A stretch of 64,000 nucleotides of DNA from Arsenophonus apicola (lineage in GTDB: Bacteria; Pseudomonadota; Gammaproteobacteria; Enterobacterales; Enterobacteriaceae): the NCBI RefSeq assembly GCF_020268605.1, contig NZ_CP084222.1:2542001-2606000 (forward strand), in the 5' to 3' direction. Positions within the stretch are counted from its first letter, which is position 1. Every line of letters starts with the position of its first letter. The notes beneath the pieces are model-generated. The model did no database searches and was not told where the DNA came from. It saw only the letters and a list, made by a program, of their open reading frames with translations. This document shows, one piece after another, positions 28,338 to 39,303 of this stretch. The position numbers and the translations under genes are program-made.

Positions 28338-28918
28338 TGTGAAAATTTTAAAAAACCATCTATCTAATTAAATATCTATAAAACTTTCGACAAATAAATA
28401 ATTCATTAACTTTATTTATAAATAATATTAGAGTTATAAAAATAAAGTCCATTTTAAATTATAACCAAAGTTTCATTATTGATACTTTATAGCAAAATAT
28501 TGTCCAACAAATAATATGAAAAATAGAAATATATTTTATTGTAAAGAAGCAAAAACAAAACAAAAAAACATTGAAAAAATAACTGACATATTTATCCTTT
28601 TGTCAATTTATACATGATAAAACTTTTTTAATAATAAATAAAAAATAGATTGTAATTAAAGAAGAGTATATAAAATTAATTCATATAAAATAAAAAATCG
28701 TAGGCAAAATAATCCAATGTAAAAACCAATCTATCATAATATTAACAAGTTATTTTGTTGTTTCTTTATTTAATAAATCATACTAATTAGCTGCAAATTT
28801 TGCGCCTGATCATAAATATATATATTTTTATTGTCTTTATATGAAACAAAAACATAAAATATTTACAACAAACCACAGTGTTTAAAATTAACAAAAACAA
28901 AACAAACAAGAGAAGAGG
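28338..28918. other. AT-rich region upstream of the porin gene
   Basis: 580 bases with no gene; extremely AT-rich with many poly-A/T tracts. Long regulatory regions of this kind are usual before OmpF/OmpC-type porins, but no OmpR site can be fixed by eye. Confidence 0.5.
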
Positions 28919-30009
28919 ATGAATAGAATGAAAATAAGGCGTATTGCATTGTTAACGTTAGTATTTTCCATAAATAATATTGCTAATGGCGCTGAAATAT
29001 ATAATCAAGATGGAAATAAGTTAGATTTGTATGGAAAAGTTGATGTACGAAATCATATAGGTAAGAGCAAAAGTAGTGGAGATGATTCAAGAGTTCGTGT
29101 TGGAATCAAAGGTAGCACCGAAATTTCCGCTAACCTCACTGGATTTGGTCAATTTGAATGGGAAACAATGGCTAATAAAACTGAGGATAACCATATAGAT
29201 AAAAATCGATTAGCCTATGTTGGAATTAATCATAAATATTTAGGCTCGATAGATTATGGCCGTAACTATGGTGTACTATATCACATTGACGGCTGGATTG
29301 ATGTTTTGCCTATTTTTTGGGATGATGGCATTTCAATGGCTGACAATTATATGAATGGTAGAAATAGAAACCTACTTACCTATCGCAACAACAATTTATT
29401 TGGCTATGTTGATGGATTAAACATTGCATTACAATACCAAGGAAAAAATACTACTAATAATAAATCAGGTGTAAATACAGCCAAGCAAAATAACGGTGAT
29501 GGCTACGGTTTATCAATAATTTATAATACTGATTTTGGCCTAAGTTTTGGTGGAAGTTACAGCAATTCACATAATGTCAATAATAACATAGCTTATTACT
29601 ATGCTAATGGAAAACGTGCAGAAGCTTGGAGCATTGGTGCCAAATATAATGCTAATAACGTCTATTTAGCATCAACTTATATTGAAACACGTAACATGAC
29701 GCCTTTTGGTTCAATTAACACCAATATTGCACCTAAAAAGAAACTTTCGAAATTGTCGCTCAATATACATTCGATTATGGTTTGAAACCATCATTAGCTT
29801 ATATTCAAGCGAAAGGAAAAGATCTTGGCGAATATGGCGATAATTACTTAAACAAATTCATATCGCTGGGCTCATTCTACTATTTTAATAAGAATTTTGC
29901 TGCGCTGTTAGATTATAAAATTAATTTATTAGATAAAAATAAATTTACTGAAAATTATGGCATCAGTACTGACAATGTTTTAGGTTTAGGTTTAGTCTAT
30001 TATTTTTAA
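28919..30009 (+). pseudogene. OmpC/OmpF-type trimeric porin, frameshifted
   Basis: The first 276 codons encode a signal peptide and the barrel start AEIYNQDGNKLDLYGKVDV, with GQFEWE and RLAYVGI motifs of enterobacterial porins. Near 29745 the frame shifts: the expected KT-F-E-I-V-A-Q-Y reading needs one more A in AAGAAACTTTC. The second frame carries YTFDYGLKPSLAYIQAKGKD and the last strands, ending LGLGLVYYF with the terminal Phe that BAM recognises. Restoring one base gives an intact porin of about 362 residues. It is either a recent pseudogene or a homopolymer sequencing error. Confidence 0.85.
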
Positions 30010-30025
30010 TAATATTTAATATATA

Positions 30026-30049
30026 ATCCCAGATAAAATTATCTGGGAT
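30026..30049 (+). terminator. Hairpin after the porin gene
   Basis: An 11-base perfect stem (ATCCCAGATAA with TTATCTGGGAT) 16 bases past the stop. It lacks a long T-run, so it may also protect the mRNA end. Confidence 0.6.
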
Positions 30050-30712
30050 ATCCTTATAAAATATATTACACTCAATAACCAAACTACTCTGTTAAACCTG
30101 CTAAGATAGCATTTATAATATTCTGCTAAATCATACAAACTTTTCTAACCGATAATAAAAATATAATAACATTTACACTCTGGAAAATTTTTCTATTCTC
30201 ATTTATTTTTAATATCGAATTATTAGAACGTCTGTCAAATAATTTACAACCAAAAAATATCTTCTAACGCACTGAGCTATTGACTGCTCGTTGATTTGGA
30301 TTTATTAAACGAAGCCGGCCTATAAAAACTTGCTGATTCAACATCTAGCATAAAAGCTGATATCAATTTCATATCAAAATATAGTTTATATTTTTCTCAT
30401 TAAATTATTTTTATATAATAATTTAAGATATATATTTATTCTATTATAATAAAAAAATAGCTAATGTTTTTTTATTTATAGCTGTTTGATTCTAAATAAC
30501 AAAATGATAATTATTTTCATGTAAGATAAATTTATTATTCTTTTATATTTCCAGAGATAGAAATTTTCTTATATGCATCAATAACTTTTCCAAATAACAG
30601 CATTAGTCAATATCATCATCAATAACTTTTAATTTGTTAATACCAATAAATATAAAATAGCGACCACTATTATATGCGGCCGCTATTTTAATTTATAGCT
30701 AGTACGACAAAA
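30050..30712. other. AT-rich spacer, porin to asr-like gene
   Basis: About 660 bases with no gene recognised; no repeats or hairpins stand out apart from a GCGGCCGC-containing hairpin (near 30661-30690) that may end the asr-like gene. Confidence 0.45.
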
Positions 30713-30934
30713 TTAATTTGCTTTAGTCATAGCTTTGTCTGCTGTCTTTTTAGCTCCAGATTTAATATGAGAAGCTTTTTTCGCTTTTACTTTGCCAGTA
30801 TGAGATATTTGTTTAGTTTTGACTTGTTGCTGTCCAGCATTAGTTTGACCACTTGCATTCATTGGAGTAGAAGCAGCCATACTACCAAATGAAATTAATG
30901 CCATTGATAAAAGTGCATATTTTACAAATTTCAT
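30713..30934 (-). CDS. Asr-like acid-shock protein, small and basic
   Basis: 73 residues from ATG 30934, which follows AAGGTAGT. Signal peptide of about 20 residues ending SMAA, then a Lys/Ala/Ser-rich tail with repeated KK and AKK pairs (KAKKASHIKSGAKKTADKA). Length, charge and signal resemble periplasmic Asr acid-shock proteins, though there is no clear alignment. Function in this organism is uncertain. Confidence 0.55.
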   Translation of the reverse strand: MKFVKYALLSMALISFGSMAASTPMNASGQTNAGQQQVKTKQISHTGKVKAKKASHIKSGAKKTADKAMTKAN

Positions 30935-31223
30935 TATTACTACCTTCAAGTTAGTTTAAATACGTTATCATTATAATAAATGTAAAATAAATTACTGTTA
31001 TGAATAATTATTTTATCCATAAAATTTATTATCTATGTTAGTTAATATTTGGAATATGTAGACTTTGAAAAAATTTGTAAATATAAGAAAATATTGAAAC
31101 TATTTTTGACACAATTCAAGGCAAAATTAATATTAACAATTATAAATACACTTTTAATCACTAATCAACTAAATAACAACATAATATTAAGTGAATAAAA
31201 ACAGCTAATATCTCTATTGGCTA
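30935..31223. other. Spacer upstream of the asr-like gene
   Basis: About 290 bases, AT-rich, no gene seen. It should hold the asr-like promoter. Confidence 0.4.
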
Positions 31224-31262
31224 TAAAAAACCCCTTTCAATGAATATTCAATTGTCAGGGGC
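31224..31262 (-). terminator. amiD terminator
   Basis: Minus strand CCCCT...AGGGG with an inner CAA/TTG pairing, followed by TTTTTTA. It lies about 55 bases past the amiD stop. Confidence 0.7.
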
Positions 31263-31315
31263 TTAGTTTATAAAATACAATTATGTTATCTCAAACCGTT
31301 AGTCATTGTTAACCA

Positions 31316-32158
31316 CTAACTACTCTGATTTCTATATTTTTCAACTAATGCGCGGGCAATAGCTTCTGTTTCAGCATCCGCATTACCACTTATATTAGCT
31401 GGGCGGAAATGTAGCTGAAATGCACTAATTGTTCTGCGTGTTTCCTCATCAAGTTCACCGGATTGTGGAATTTTATCATAACCATATTTCTGCAAATATT
31501 TTTGGATAACCGATATACTAGCTGGTGCATAGGGTGATCGACCTGCCAAATATTTCTTAACCGTCATTTCTTCTGGCCAAGCTCCAATACCAAGCTCAGC
31601 TAAACGTTTCCATGGAAAATTTTTACCAGGATCATACTTTCTCAATGGTGCAATATCACTATGTGCTAAAACATTATCTGGAGTTATGTTATATCTTTTT
31701 ATGATATCTTGAGCTAAAACAATGATAGCGGAAATTTGCTGTTCATTAAAAGAATACCAAACCTTATTGCCAAGCATGTCTTCAGTAAACCCTTTATTAA
31801 CTATTTCTATACCAATAGAACTATCATTAAGATTAAGTCTACCATTCCAATTACTTAAACCTGCATGCCATGCTCTTTTATCTTCTGGAACAAGGTTAAA
31901 TATAACTGGCTTTCCACTTTTTGTTTTCGGTATTTCTGGAATAAGATAATGAGCACTGACTTTAGCTTGAGTTAAAATCTGTAATGAACGAGCATCATTT
32001 ACTGCCGTATAATGAAATATTAAAAATTTCACTCGATCATCTTGGCTTATCGATGAAAAAGATTTATCGATATAATAATTACCTCTATCAACGATAGGGG
32101 TTTTAGACGAACAACCCACTATCATTAGCACCAATAACATCATAAACAACTTTCGCAT
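31316..32158 (-). CDS. amiD: AmiD-like N-acetylmuramoyl-L-alanine amidase lipoprotein
   Basis: 280 residues from ATG 32158 after GGAG (E. coli AmiD 276); the frame extends 18 codons further without support. Lipobox IVGC near Cys16. Amidase_2 domain with zinc ligands in LIFHYTAV, the second His in NVLAHSDIAP, and Asp in KYDPGKNFPW. A C-terminal peptidoglycan-binding domain contains IQKYLQKYGYD. It cleaves stem peptides from MurNAc and anhydro-MurNAc on the outer membrane during murein turnover. Confidence 0.93.
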   Translation of the reverse strand: MRKLFMMLLVLMIVGCSSKTPIVDRGNYYIDKSFSSISQDDRVKFLIFHYTAVNDARSLQILTQAKVSAHYLIPEIPKTKSGKPVIFNLVPEDKRAWHAGLSNWNGRLNLNDSSIGIEIVNKGFTEDMLGNKVWYSFNEQQISAIIVLAQDIIKRYNITPDNVLAHSDIAPLRKYDPGKNFPWKRLAELGIGAWPEEMTVKKYLAGRSPYAPASISVIQKYLQKYGYDKIPQSGELDEETRRTISAFQLHFRPANISGNADAETEAIARALVEKYRNQSS

Positions 32159-33273
32159 ATCATCTCCATATAAGTGTTTGATACCTACCCTTACAACAGC
32201 ATTACTTCTCATACACTCGACTTCTTACACCTAAATAATTTAGGTCAAAACTTTTGACTATACGCTTAGTTTTCATTAGCAGCTTATTTATAGCTACATT
32301 TTTATAATTTAGCAGAATAAACTATAATCTCTCTGCTTATTTACATAAACTATTATTTTTATTATCACCATAAATAATAGCAATAATCTTAATAACAAAG
32401 AGGTACAACATTACAATTATATATAATTAATAATAAATTCACAATTAATTGTAATTGTTAATTTTTTTAATCAATTGTAATCCAATTAACGCAATAGGCT
32501 TGTAGTTAATCTATACTTTAACCATAAGTTAATAAAATTATTAATTAATAGTATAACAACTGTTTTTATAAATTGTTTAAAATTTCAAGTCAATTACATA
32601 ATCACATAGTAAGGGATAGCACTTAAAAAATGATTTTTACAACTATATCTATTAAAAGTAAATTTAGCGCAAATTTTATCCTCTTTTATTATAATTATAC
32701 CATTTCAATTCATACTATCTTTGATAAATAATAGTTACCGCAAACTTATTAAAAATTAATCTATAAAAAGAACAAACTCACTATTAGTTTTACGTAACTT
32801 ACAATATTATTCATTTTTATATTTTGTTATATCACTGTCGCTTTTTATAATAACCAAGCCGAACCTGACGTTTATAGCCTGGTTAGCAATAGTTGAAATT
32901 TTATCTGTATAAAATTAGCAAGTTATTAAGATGGATATTTTTGTGTTGGCAATAAATAGTAAGCACAAACTTAACATTTTGTTAATGCTCAAAATAAAAT
33001 TGAAAGTTTGCAGTAATAAAGCTAAGAAACCTATTCGATGATTAAAGAATTTTACTAAATATAATTAACAAAAAAATGTATTATCTGTATTTTTGTTAAT
33101 TATAAAGCTTTTTTCAATCTATAATTTTCTTTTAGTTACCGGTAATTATTTTTATTAAAAAACCATACTAGAAAAAAACAAAAAATTATATCTAGCTATA
33201 ATGTTAAAGTTAACGAGTTTTTATTTATAGAATAAAATTTATTTTGTTATACAATAGGATTAATAACATTTAG
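32159..33273. other. Long AT-rich non-coding region
   Basis: About 1.1 kb with no open frame worth reporting, no recognised pseudogene and no hairpin of note. Probably decayed DNA plus the amiD promoter. Confidence 0.5.
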
Positions 33274-33675
33274 TTATATTAATTTATACGCTTTATCAAA
33301 TATAGCATCATTATAAGGCTGTTGACCATTTTCATAAAATATTATAGCTTTTAATGTTGCTTTATCTTTTACATTAACAACTGTTTTAGGTGATAAGTTC
33401 ATTCTATTGGATACGCTTATAATATATGCGTTTGTATTATTTTCATTATTTGGCGCCCATCGATTAATTAAATCGGATATAGTTTTTAAACCATACTTTT
33501 GTTGATATGTGCTTAGTAATACCATTATAGCGCGAATACCACATTCCGGAGATTCAAACCGACAAAATCGTTTTTCAATTGATGGATCATGAGGTAATGC
33601 ACCCTGCCATTTATTAATAGGGTTATAGTCTATATTCCCTGGATTATTATTACGTATACCACGTTGAATGGTCAT
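33274..33675 (-). CDS. Virion-lysin-like (phage structural) protein
   Basis: 133 residues with the pattern RGIRNNNPGNIDYN...W.GALPHDPS and FCRFESPECGIRAIMVLLSTY. These appear in phage virion structural proteins and lysozyme-like peptidoglycan hydrolases, in the P5-type group. The C-terminal PKTVVNVKDKATLKAIIFYENGQQPY is also typical. No holin or other phage gene is adjacent, so it may be a domesticated or leftover phage gene. No signal peptide is visible. Confidence 0.65.
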   Translation of the reverse strand: MTIQRGIRNNNPGNIDYNPINKWQGALPHDPSIEKRFCRFESPECGIRAIMVLLSTYQQKYGLKTISDLINRWAPNNENNTNAYIISVSNRMNLSPKTVVNVKDKATLKAIIFYENGQQPYNDAIFDKAYKLI

Positions 33676-34024
33676 AATTTATTTACTCCATATTTATTTT
33701 TGAATAATATCAATATTTAATTAAGAGTATCTTTAAATTTATTTTTTAAAAAAGGAATAATAACACGACAAAAAAATCAATAAATTACCAAATTTAAGGC
33801 TTTTTTAAAAAATATTATTTATATACTAAGTATGTTACATACAATAACTACTCAAAAATATATTTATTCACTTTTTATTTAATATAACCTCTTTAAAAAA
33901 ACACATATGATACCAACAGTAAAGAAAAAAATAGATATTTTACATCCGATAATATATTAACGAATAAGCACTAATTTTTATCTTTTATCCAAATTGAAAA
34001 AATTTTTTACTAACTATTTAACTA
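33676..34024. other. AT-rich spacer
   Basis: About 350 bases with no gene, repeat or hairpin that I can support. Confidence 0.45.
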
Positions 34025-34624
34025 TTATTTATCTGATATATTCACATCTATTACTTGATAAAACGCTGAATCCGTATCAGCTATTGTCCATAAACCTAAA
34101 ATAATTTGATAGCCACTACGTTTTGGCACATCGCATTCAATTTTCACCTCATCAACAGTTAATCTTTTTCCATCATTAGATCGTAAACAAAATGGTTTTG
34201 ATTCAAACGAATTGCGTGTTAATGGAGCATTTGGATCCCAGTTTTGCTTGGTAATATAAAACTCCCAACTAACTGTATGATTTGGCTGCGTTAAAAACCA
34301 TTCAAATATATTCTTACCTACTTTAATATTATTTTTTTGCCAGCGATCGATATTTTGCTGATCTAATTGGCTAAACCAAAAATTATCACCGCTAGCTATT
34401 CTACCATCTTTGGCGCCTCATTTCGGAAAACCACGTGCACCTTCAATCGACATTGGGTCGCTACTAGCACTACCGCAATCATTATTCTGCTCTATCCAGC
34501 ATAAAACCGAACGGCTTTTAGGTGTATATATAAATCCATGCATTGATTCACGATTAGAACTTACACTTGAAAATGCAGTTACAACAATTAATATAAATAG
34601 TATTAATAAGAAATTATTTTTCAT
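34025..34624 (-). pseudogene. AA10 lytic polysaccharide monooxygenase with a premature TGA
   Basis: A single frame of 199 codons from ATG 34624 to TAA 34025-34027, interrupted only by TGA at 34418-34420 (codon 69). It matches chitin-active AA10 proteins such as CBP21: HGFIYTPKSRSVLC at the mature N-terminus (His29), GARGFPK, then GAKDGRIASGDN, LDQQ, NHTVSWEFYITK (His116, the second Cu ligand), WDPNAPLTR, and AFYQVIDVNIS with the axial Phe. A signal peptide of 20-28 residues precedes His29, although the cleavage site is atypical. AA10 enzymes oxidatively cut chitin or cellulose. Without readthrough only the first 68 residues are made. Confidence 0.87.
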
Positions 34625-35202
34625 CTTATAAATCTCTTAATTAATCATGTAATTTAATAAAGCGTCTGTTAGAAAAATATTTCATTAACAAAATAAATAT
34701 AAGTAATTAGAATACCATTGAGATTATTAAATTAATAACGACATTTGATCAAGTAAAATTAAATAATTTTTTTTATTGAGATCTTTTTTATTTTCATATA
34801 ATGCATTAATTTACAACCAACTAAAATCATGTAATTTTTAATTTGAAAAATTTTACTTAAAAAAAATTAAATATCATTAAAAGTGTTTACTTTTAAATTA
34901 AAAAATAATTTTTTGATGAATGAGGTTAATATTGTTTAATTAATGACATTATATTAAATAAAAAAATTACTTATATAAAAAATAATTTAATATAATAGCA
35001 AAACAGCAAAATTTTATCTCTTAATAAAAAATTTAGTTGAGTGTATTATTTTTATAATTAAATATAAAACATTACCAACAATAAGTTATAATAATTAAAC
35101 ATTTTATATAGTCAGTAAAATATTATTTACTGTGCATCAAAATATTATTTTCAATGCACAACAGACAAGAGAAATATTTAAAATTAATTATTTATAATTT
35201 AT
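34625..35202. other. AT-rich non-coding region
   Basis: About 580 bases, extremely AT-rich, no supported gene. Confidence 0.5.
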
Positions 35203-35418
35203 TTAATTTTCTTTAGATACTCGAGATTCTGGTAATTCTGACCAATCAGGCTTTTCACCTGACATGATAGCTCTTCGTTGACTGTCGGTTCTTACTACAC
35301 CGACACCCATTTGATACTCTTCACGCTTCTTTTTATAATACTGTTGTTGATAATCATCTGAGCTGACACAACCAGCCAGTAAGAAAAAAAGAATTAGTGC
35401 GAAAAAATAATTTTTCAT
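35203..35418 (-). CDS. Small lipoprotein, unknown function
   Basis: 71 residues from ATG 35418, which follows GAGGAG at suitable spacing. Signal peptide MKNYFFALILFFLLAGC with a clear lipobox, then a hydrophilic tail containing DDYQQQYYKKKREEYQ and GEKPDWSELPESR. Similar short tails occur in enterobacterial lipoproteins but I cannot name the family. Confidence 0.6.
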   Translation of the reverse strand: MKNYFFALILFFLLAGCVSSDDYQQQYYKKKREEYQMGVGVVRTDSQRRAIMSGEKPDWSELPESRVSKEN

Positions 35419-35533
35419 TGTCATATTCTCCTCAGTACAAAAATAAAGTTTAATATAAAAGCTTTTTGCAGAACATAGTTTATATCAGAACTATTAGAGA
35501 AATAATTAGAAAAATATTTTTTGCTTAGTTCAA

Positions 35534-36415
35534 TTAAACTTTCTTTAACCACAGTTTACGAGCAATTAATGTGGCGAAATTCAATTTAATGCGATTGCCA
35601 AATTTATCAGTTTTATGTAAATGCCCAGATTCTTCATTGTATTTTATGATCTCCCATTCTTTATAATAATTTATTAATTCACCAGGTGCTAAGAAACTAT
35701 CAAAAGGTAAAATTTCATTAGGAATATTATCTGTTTCAACTGCACAAACAATTAAATTGTAACCACCATCATTAGTATAATTTTGCATGTCCTCAATAAT
35801 CTTAGCGATTTTATTTCTCTGCAAAAACATCAAGACTACAGTTGAAATAATTATATCGTAATTTTCTGTTAAAGCATGATCATTAATGTCATAGATTGCT
35901 GTTTTTATCTGCTTTAAATCAACTGATTTTTTTACCATTTCAATGGCATTAATATGTTGAGGATTGATATCCATTGCTGTCACTGCATAACCTTGTAATG
36001 CAAAAAAAAAGCTGTTTCGGCCCCGGCCTGATCCCAAATCTAATACTTTACATGGCTTGGTAATTAGGGAAAGAGCACAAACTTCTGAATGTGGAAGTGT
36101 AAGACCATTTTTTTTATAAAAAAACACTTCTTCACGGCAATAAAAAGAGAGTTGACACTCAATATCATCACTAACAGATTCTATTTTATGCCACATTTGA
36201 GGCTGAATTTGAATTGGTTTACACTTTACATTAAAATGATACTGCTGCTCATTACCATTTTCATCAAATATCACAAACAGTAGACCGCCTCGATATATTG
36301 TCAATTGGGCCCATGTACCTTCTTGCGTATTATGACGTTCCATTAATGCTGAAGGGATAGTATTCTTATTCCAGATAGCAAATTTTTTGTAACAAATAAG
36401 CTTGCACATAATCAT
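35534..36415 (-). CDS. tehB: TehB-type SAM-dependent methyltransferase
   Basis: 293 residues, the long TehB form. The N-terminal cupin-like DUF1971 domain (about 1-90; WNKNTIPSALMERHNTQEGTW) is fused to a class I methyltransferase. SAM motif I is KVLDLGSGRGRNSFFFA, followed by AMDINPQHINAIE. TehB confers tellurite resistance by methylation and may serve general detoxification. The short E. coli TehB lacks the first domain. ATG at 36415 or 36409 is possible. Confidence 0.9.
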   Translation of the reverse strand: MIMCKLICYKKFAIWNKNTIPSALMERHNTQEGTWAQLTIYRGGLLFVIFDENGNEQQYHFNVKCKPIQIQPQMWHKIESVSDDIECQLSFYCREEVFFYKKNGLTLPHSEVCALSLITKPCKVLDLGSGRGRNSFFFALQGYAVTAMDINPQHINAIEMVKKSVDLKQIKTAIYDINDHALTENYDIIISTVVLMFLQRNKIAKIIEDMQNYTNDGGYNLIVCAVETDNIPNEILPFDSFLAPGELINYYKEWEIIKYNEESGHLHKTDKFGNRIKLNFATLIARKLWLKKV

Positions 36416-36610
36416 TTCTCAATAAGTTGCATTTTAAATGCATTTTAATTTTTTTTTCGGTTTTGGTAAATTATGCTGACAAATAAAATTGAATAAATTT
36501 GTTCTTAATTATTTTTGCAAAACAATCAGTTTGTTATCATCTCATAGAGAAAATTACGAGATATGAAGCTAATTATCATTAGGAATGTAAATTTACGAGT
36601 TAGTAGACGA

Positions 36611-36639
36611 CAAAAGAAACGGCTACCATTGTAGCCGCT
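36611..36639 (-). terminator. Terminator of the TonB receptor gene
   Basis: CGGCTAC at 36620-36626 pairs with GTAGCCG at 36631-36637, then TTTCTTTTG on the minus strand. Confidence 0.7.
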
Positions 36640-36735
36640 TTAGATCATATATCATTAACGAAATAACTTTTAACACTAAACAAATTCAAGTTTTAAGCAA
36701 ATACAGTATCATTCGGTAATAAAATTGTAGGTAAA

Positions 36736-38931
36736 TCAAAAATCATAACTGACAGAAACCTTAAAAATACGCGGTGTACCCTGGAAAATATAGGTGCCAT
36801 AATCTTCAACTCCAGACCAATATTTTTCATTAGTTAAGTTATCAATACCAACCCGCCAAACCATCTCATTTTGATTATGATTAACTTGCATATTGTAACG
36901 CATAGCCAAATCAAAAGTGGTATAGCTATCAAGTTTTCTGCTATTTTCTACATTTACATATTGGGAGCCAGAATGATTTATCCGCATTATTGCCGTTAAA
37001 CCGTCTATTGATTGAATATCATATTCAGCGCCTATAACCATGTTAAAACGCGGTACTCCAATCACATCATGACCATCATTGGCTCTATATTGTGACTTTG
37101 TTAACACTGGAGCTAACCAGGTTGCGCTAGTATTCAATCGCAAACCTAATACCGGTTCACCAAATATGTTTAATTCCATACCTCGATTACGTTGTTGACC
37201 AGTAAGGCTATAACGTTTTGTGACACTATCCAAAAGCGCAGACGGTTTTTTAATTTCAAATAATGCTAATGTACCACCGATCCGGCCAAAATCCATTTTC
37301 ATCCCTATCTCATTCTGTTGGGAGTAGACAATACCTGTACTTTGACCATAATTTGATGCACCCTTTGGTGCTATGCTGCCCGGTTGTAAGGCTTCAGTAT
37401 GATTGGCATATAAAGCAACCTGTTGCCATGGTTTGTAAACTACACCATAGGTAGGCATCCAGTGGCTCTTGTTATACCGTGCATCACGCTCTTCAGCACC
37501 CGTTACATTATTATAATTGCGAATCTCCACTTTCTGATGACGTGCAGCGATTAATAATTGTAATTTATCATCAAACGCACTTAATGTATCACTTAATAAC
37601 CAACCCTGAGTAAAGGTGCGCCCTGTTGTTAAAGGATCAGAATAATTGCCACCAAAAATAGCATTATCCGGCATAGCAACGTCACCAGTGTGATAAATAT
37701 TGGTAATAGGATCATTAGTAGACATTCGCCATGCCATTCTATTACGTTTATTCTGTGCAGAATATCCCATATTCAAGCGATGAGTGATAAAACCAGTTAC
37801 AAGTTGTCCCCTTACTCCCGCCATTGCACTAAATGCATCAGTAAAAAGTTTGGTATCAAGCCGGCTTACTGTAGCATCACCTTTACGATTTAGTATTTTT
37901 GGTGAACTATAGATACCTATTTCTTGGCTATGTTGACCACCTGCTCCAGCATATATTATCCAGTTATCAGCTAGATCATATTCAGCTCGTGCCAGACCAA
38001 ATTGATTTTCTATATTACTATAGCCCCACTTTTGACTATAATTATGTCTGTTATTGGGTACTAGTGGAATAAAATCGACGCCACTAATATTTACTCCCAT
38101 GGTACCACCGTGAAAAGTTTTCTTTTGATAACCGAAATCCAATGAACTTCTAACCCGATCGCCATGATAATCCAAAGCAAGACTGGCCAACGTGGTTCGG
38201 CGCTTATCATTTTTTACTGCAGTTTCTCCCTCGCGGTGAACTAAATTGAAACGCGTACCAAACTGATTATTTTCACCAAAACGGCGCCCAACATCTAATG
38301 TTCCACCTACTTGCGATAGTGAAGTGTAGTCTAAACCTAAGCGGGTAATGGGTATATTTTCTGCTCGTTTGGGCTCAAGGTTAATAATACCGCCGACGCC
38401 AGAAGAAGCTGCACCATTAACTAATGCGTTAGCACCCTTGAAAATTTCCACCCGCTCGATCATTGCGGTATCCACCATCTGACGAGGTAGAATCCCAGGC
38501 AATCCACCGAGTGTCATATCATCACCATCTAACTTAAAGCCTCTAATACGATAAGTTTCGGCAAAATTACCAAATCCTTGTACACTCTGAACTCCAGCAT
38601 CGTTATTGACGACCTCAGCAACAGTTTTTGCCTGTTGATCGCTGACCATTTTCTCCGTATAACCAATGACATTAAATGGAACATCCATCGCATGTTGCTC
38701 GCCCAACATACCAAGACGGCCACCATGTGCAATATGGCCATCTAAATAGGCGGGCACAAGTGAATCTCCGCCAGGTTGAAAGTCATTTTGCGACTTTGCA
38801 TGCACGACAATCGTATCTTGTTGGTTCTTTTTATTACTGATTTCAGCAGTTGCTGTTTGCGCTGTAGTACTCATTGTCAGCATCAATAACGAGCTACAAA
38901 ATGGTACCTTCATATATTTGATATTTTTCAT
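36736..38931 (-). CDS. TonB-dependent siderophore receptor
   Basis: 731 residues. Signal peptide about 1-29, plug domain with MDVPFNVIGYTEKMV and NNDAGVQSVQGFGNFAETYRIRG, then a 22-strand barrel ending in YDF with the terminal Phe. The plug pattern and IERVEIFKGANALVNG are typical of the FhuA/FhuE/FpvA siderophore receptors. It imports a ferric siderophore through TonB-ExbBD; the ligand is unknown. No clear Fur box lies upstream and no siderophore synthesis or permease genes are adjacent, so it may use foreign siderophores. Confidence 0.92.
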   Translation of the reverse strand: MKNIKYMKVPFCSSLLMLTMSTTAQTATAEISNKKNQQDTIVVHAKSQNDFQPGGDSLVPAYLDGHIAHGGRLGMLGEQHAMDVPFNVIGYTEKMVSDQQAKTVAEVVNNDAGVQSVQGFGNFAETYRIRGFKLDGDDMTLGGLPGILPRQMVDTAMIERVEIFKGANALVNGAASSGVGGIINLEPKRAENIPITRLGLDYTSLSQVGGTLDVGRRFGENNQFGTRFNLVHREGETAVKNDKRRTTLASLALDYHGDRVRSSLDFGYQKKTFHGGTMGVNISGVDFIPLVPNNRHNYSQKWGYSNIENQFGLARAEYDLADNWIIYAGAGGQHSQEIGIYSSPKILNRKGDATVSRLDTKLFTDAFSAMAGVRGQLVTGFITHRLNMGYSAQNKRNRMAWRMSTNDPITNIYHTGDVAMPDNAIFGGNYSDPLTTGRTFTQGWLLSDTLSAFDDKLQLLIAARHQKVEIRNYNNVTGAEERDARYNKSHWMPTYGVVYKPWQQVALYANHTEALQPGSIAPKGASNYGQSTGIVYSQQNEIGMKMDFGRIGGTLALFEIKKPSALLDSVTKRYSLTGQQRNRGMELNIFGEPVLGLRLNTSATWLAPVLTKSQYRANDGHDVIGVPRFNMVIGAEYDIQSIDGLTAIMRINHSGSQYVNVENSRKLDSYTTFDLAMRYNMQVNHNQNEMVWRVGIDNLTNEKYWSGVEDYGTYIFQGTPRIFKVSVSYDF

Positions 38932-39063
38932 ATTTTATTCAAATAAAAGACTGGTGTTGTAAATAATGACCACTAGAAAGTTATTTTCTATAAATCAAGC
39001 AAAACTGAACTGAGCGAAAAAGCAGTTAATACCCATTTCATACCATGATTAATTGGAAATAAC

Positions 39064-39303
39064 TTGCCATTATTGGGTCATGATAAAAAAACAGAACCCT
39101 ATATAATAGAAAATATATTGTTTTATCATATAGTTATTTATGCGAACTCTTTACGTTTAGCATTTTTCCTAAACCAATATTTATTCCCTATCAAATATAG
39201 AAAAGCTATTTCTGAAATAGGAATTTCTGCAAACGCAAATGAGAATTATACTCATTTGATTGAGGTAATCAAGAATACATATAAAATATTAATAACGAAA
39301 TAA
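39064..39303 (+). CDS. Hypothetical protein, doubtful
   Basis: A 79-codon frame divergent from the siderophore receptor, opening at TTG with no clear ribosome-binding site. Its second half (KYRKAISEIGISANANENYTHLIEVIKNTYKIL) looks protein-like and helical, so it may be the tail of a decayed gene. No family recognised. Confidence 0.25.
   Translation: MPLLGHDKKTEPYIIENILFYHIVIYANSLRLAFFLNQYLFPIKYRKAISEIGISANANENYTHLIEVIKNTYKILITK

Noticed and set aside
34418..34624. Short 68-residue secreted protein as a gene in its own right
   Set aside because: It is the N-terminal part of the AA10 enzyme before a premature TGA; the downstream frame continues the family.
36565..36590. Fur box (CTAATTATCATTAGG) near tehB
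   Set aside because: Only a partial match to the 19-base consensus and it lies downstream of the siderophore receptor, not before it.
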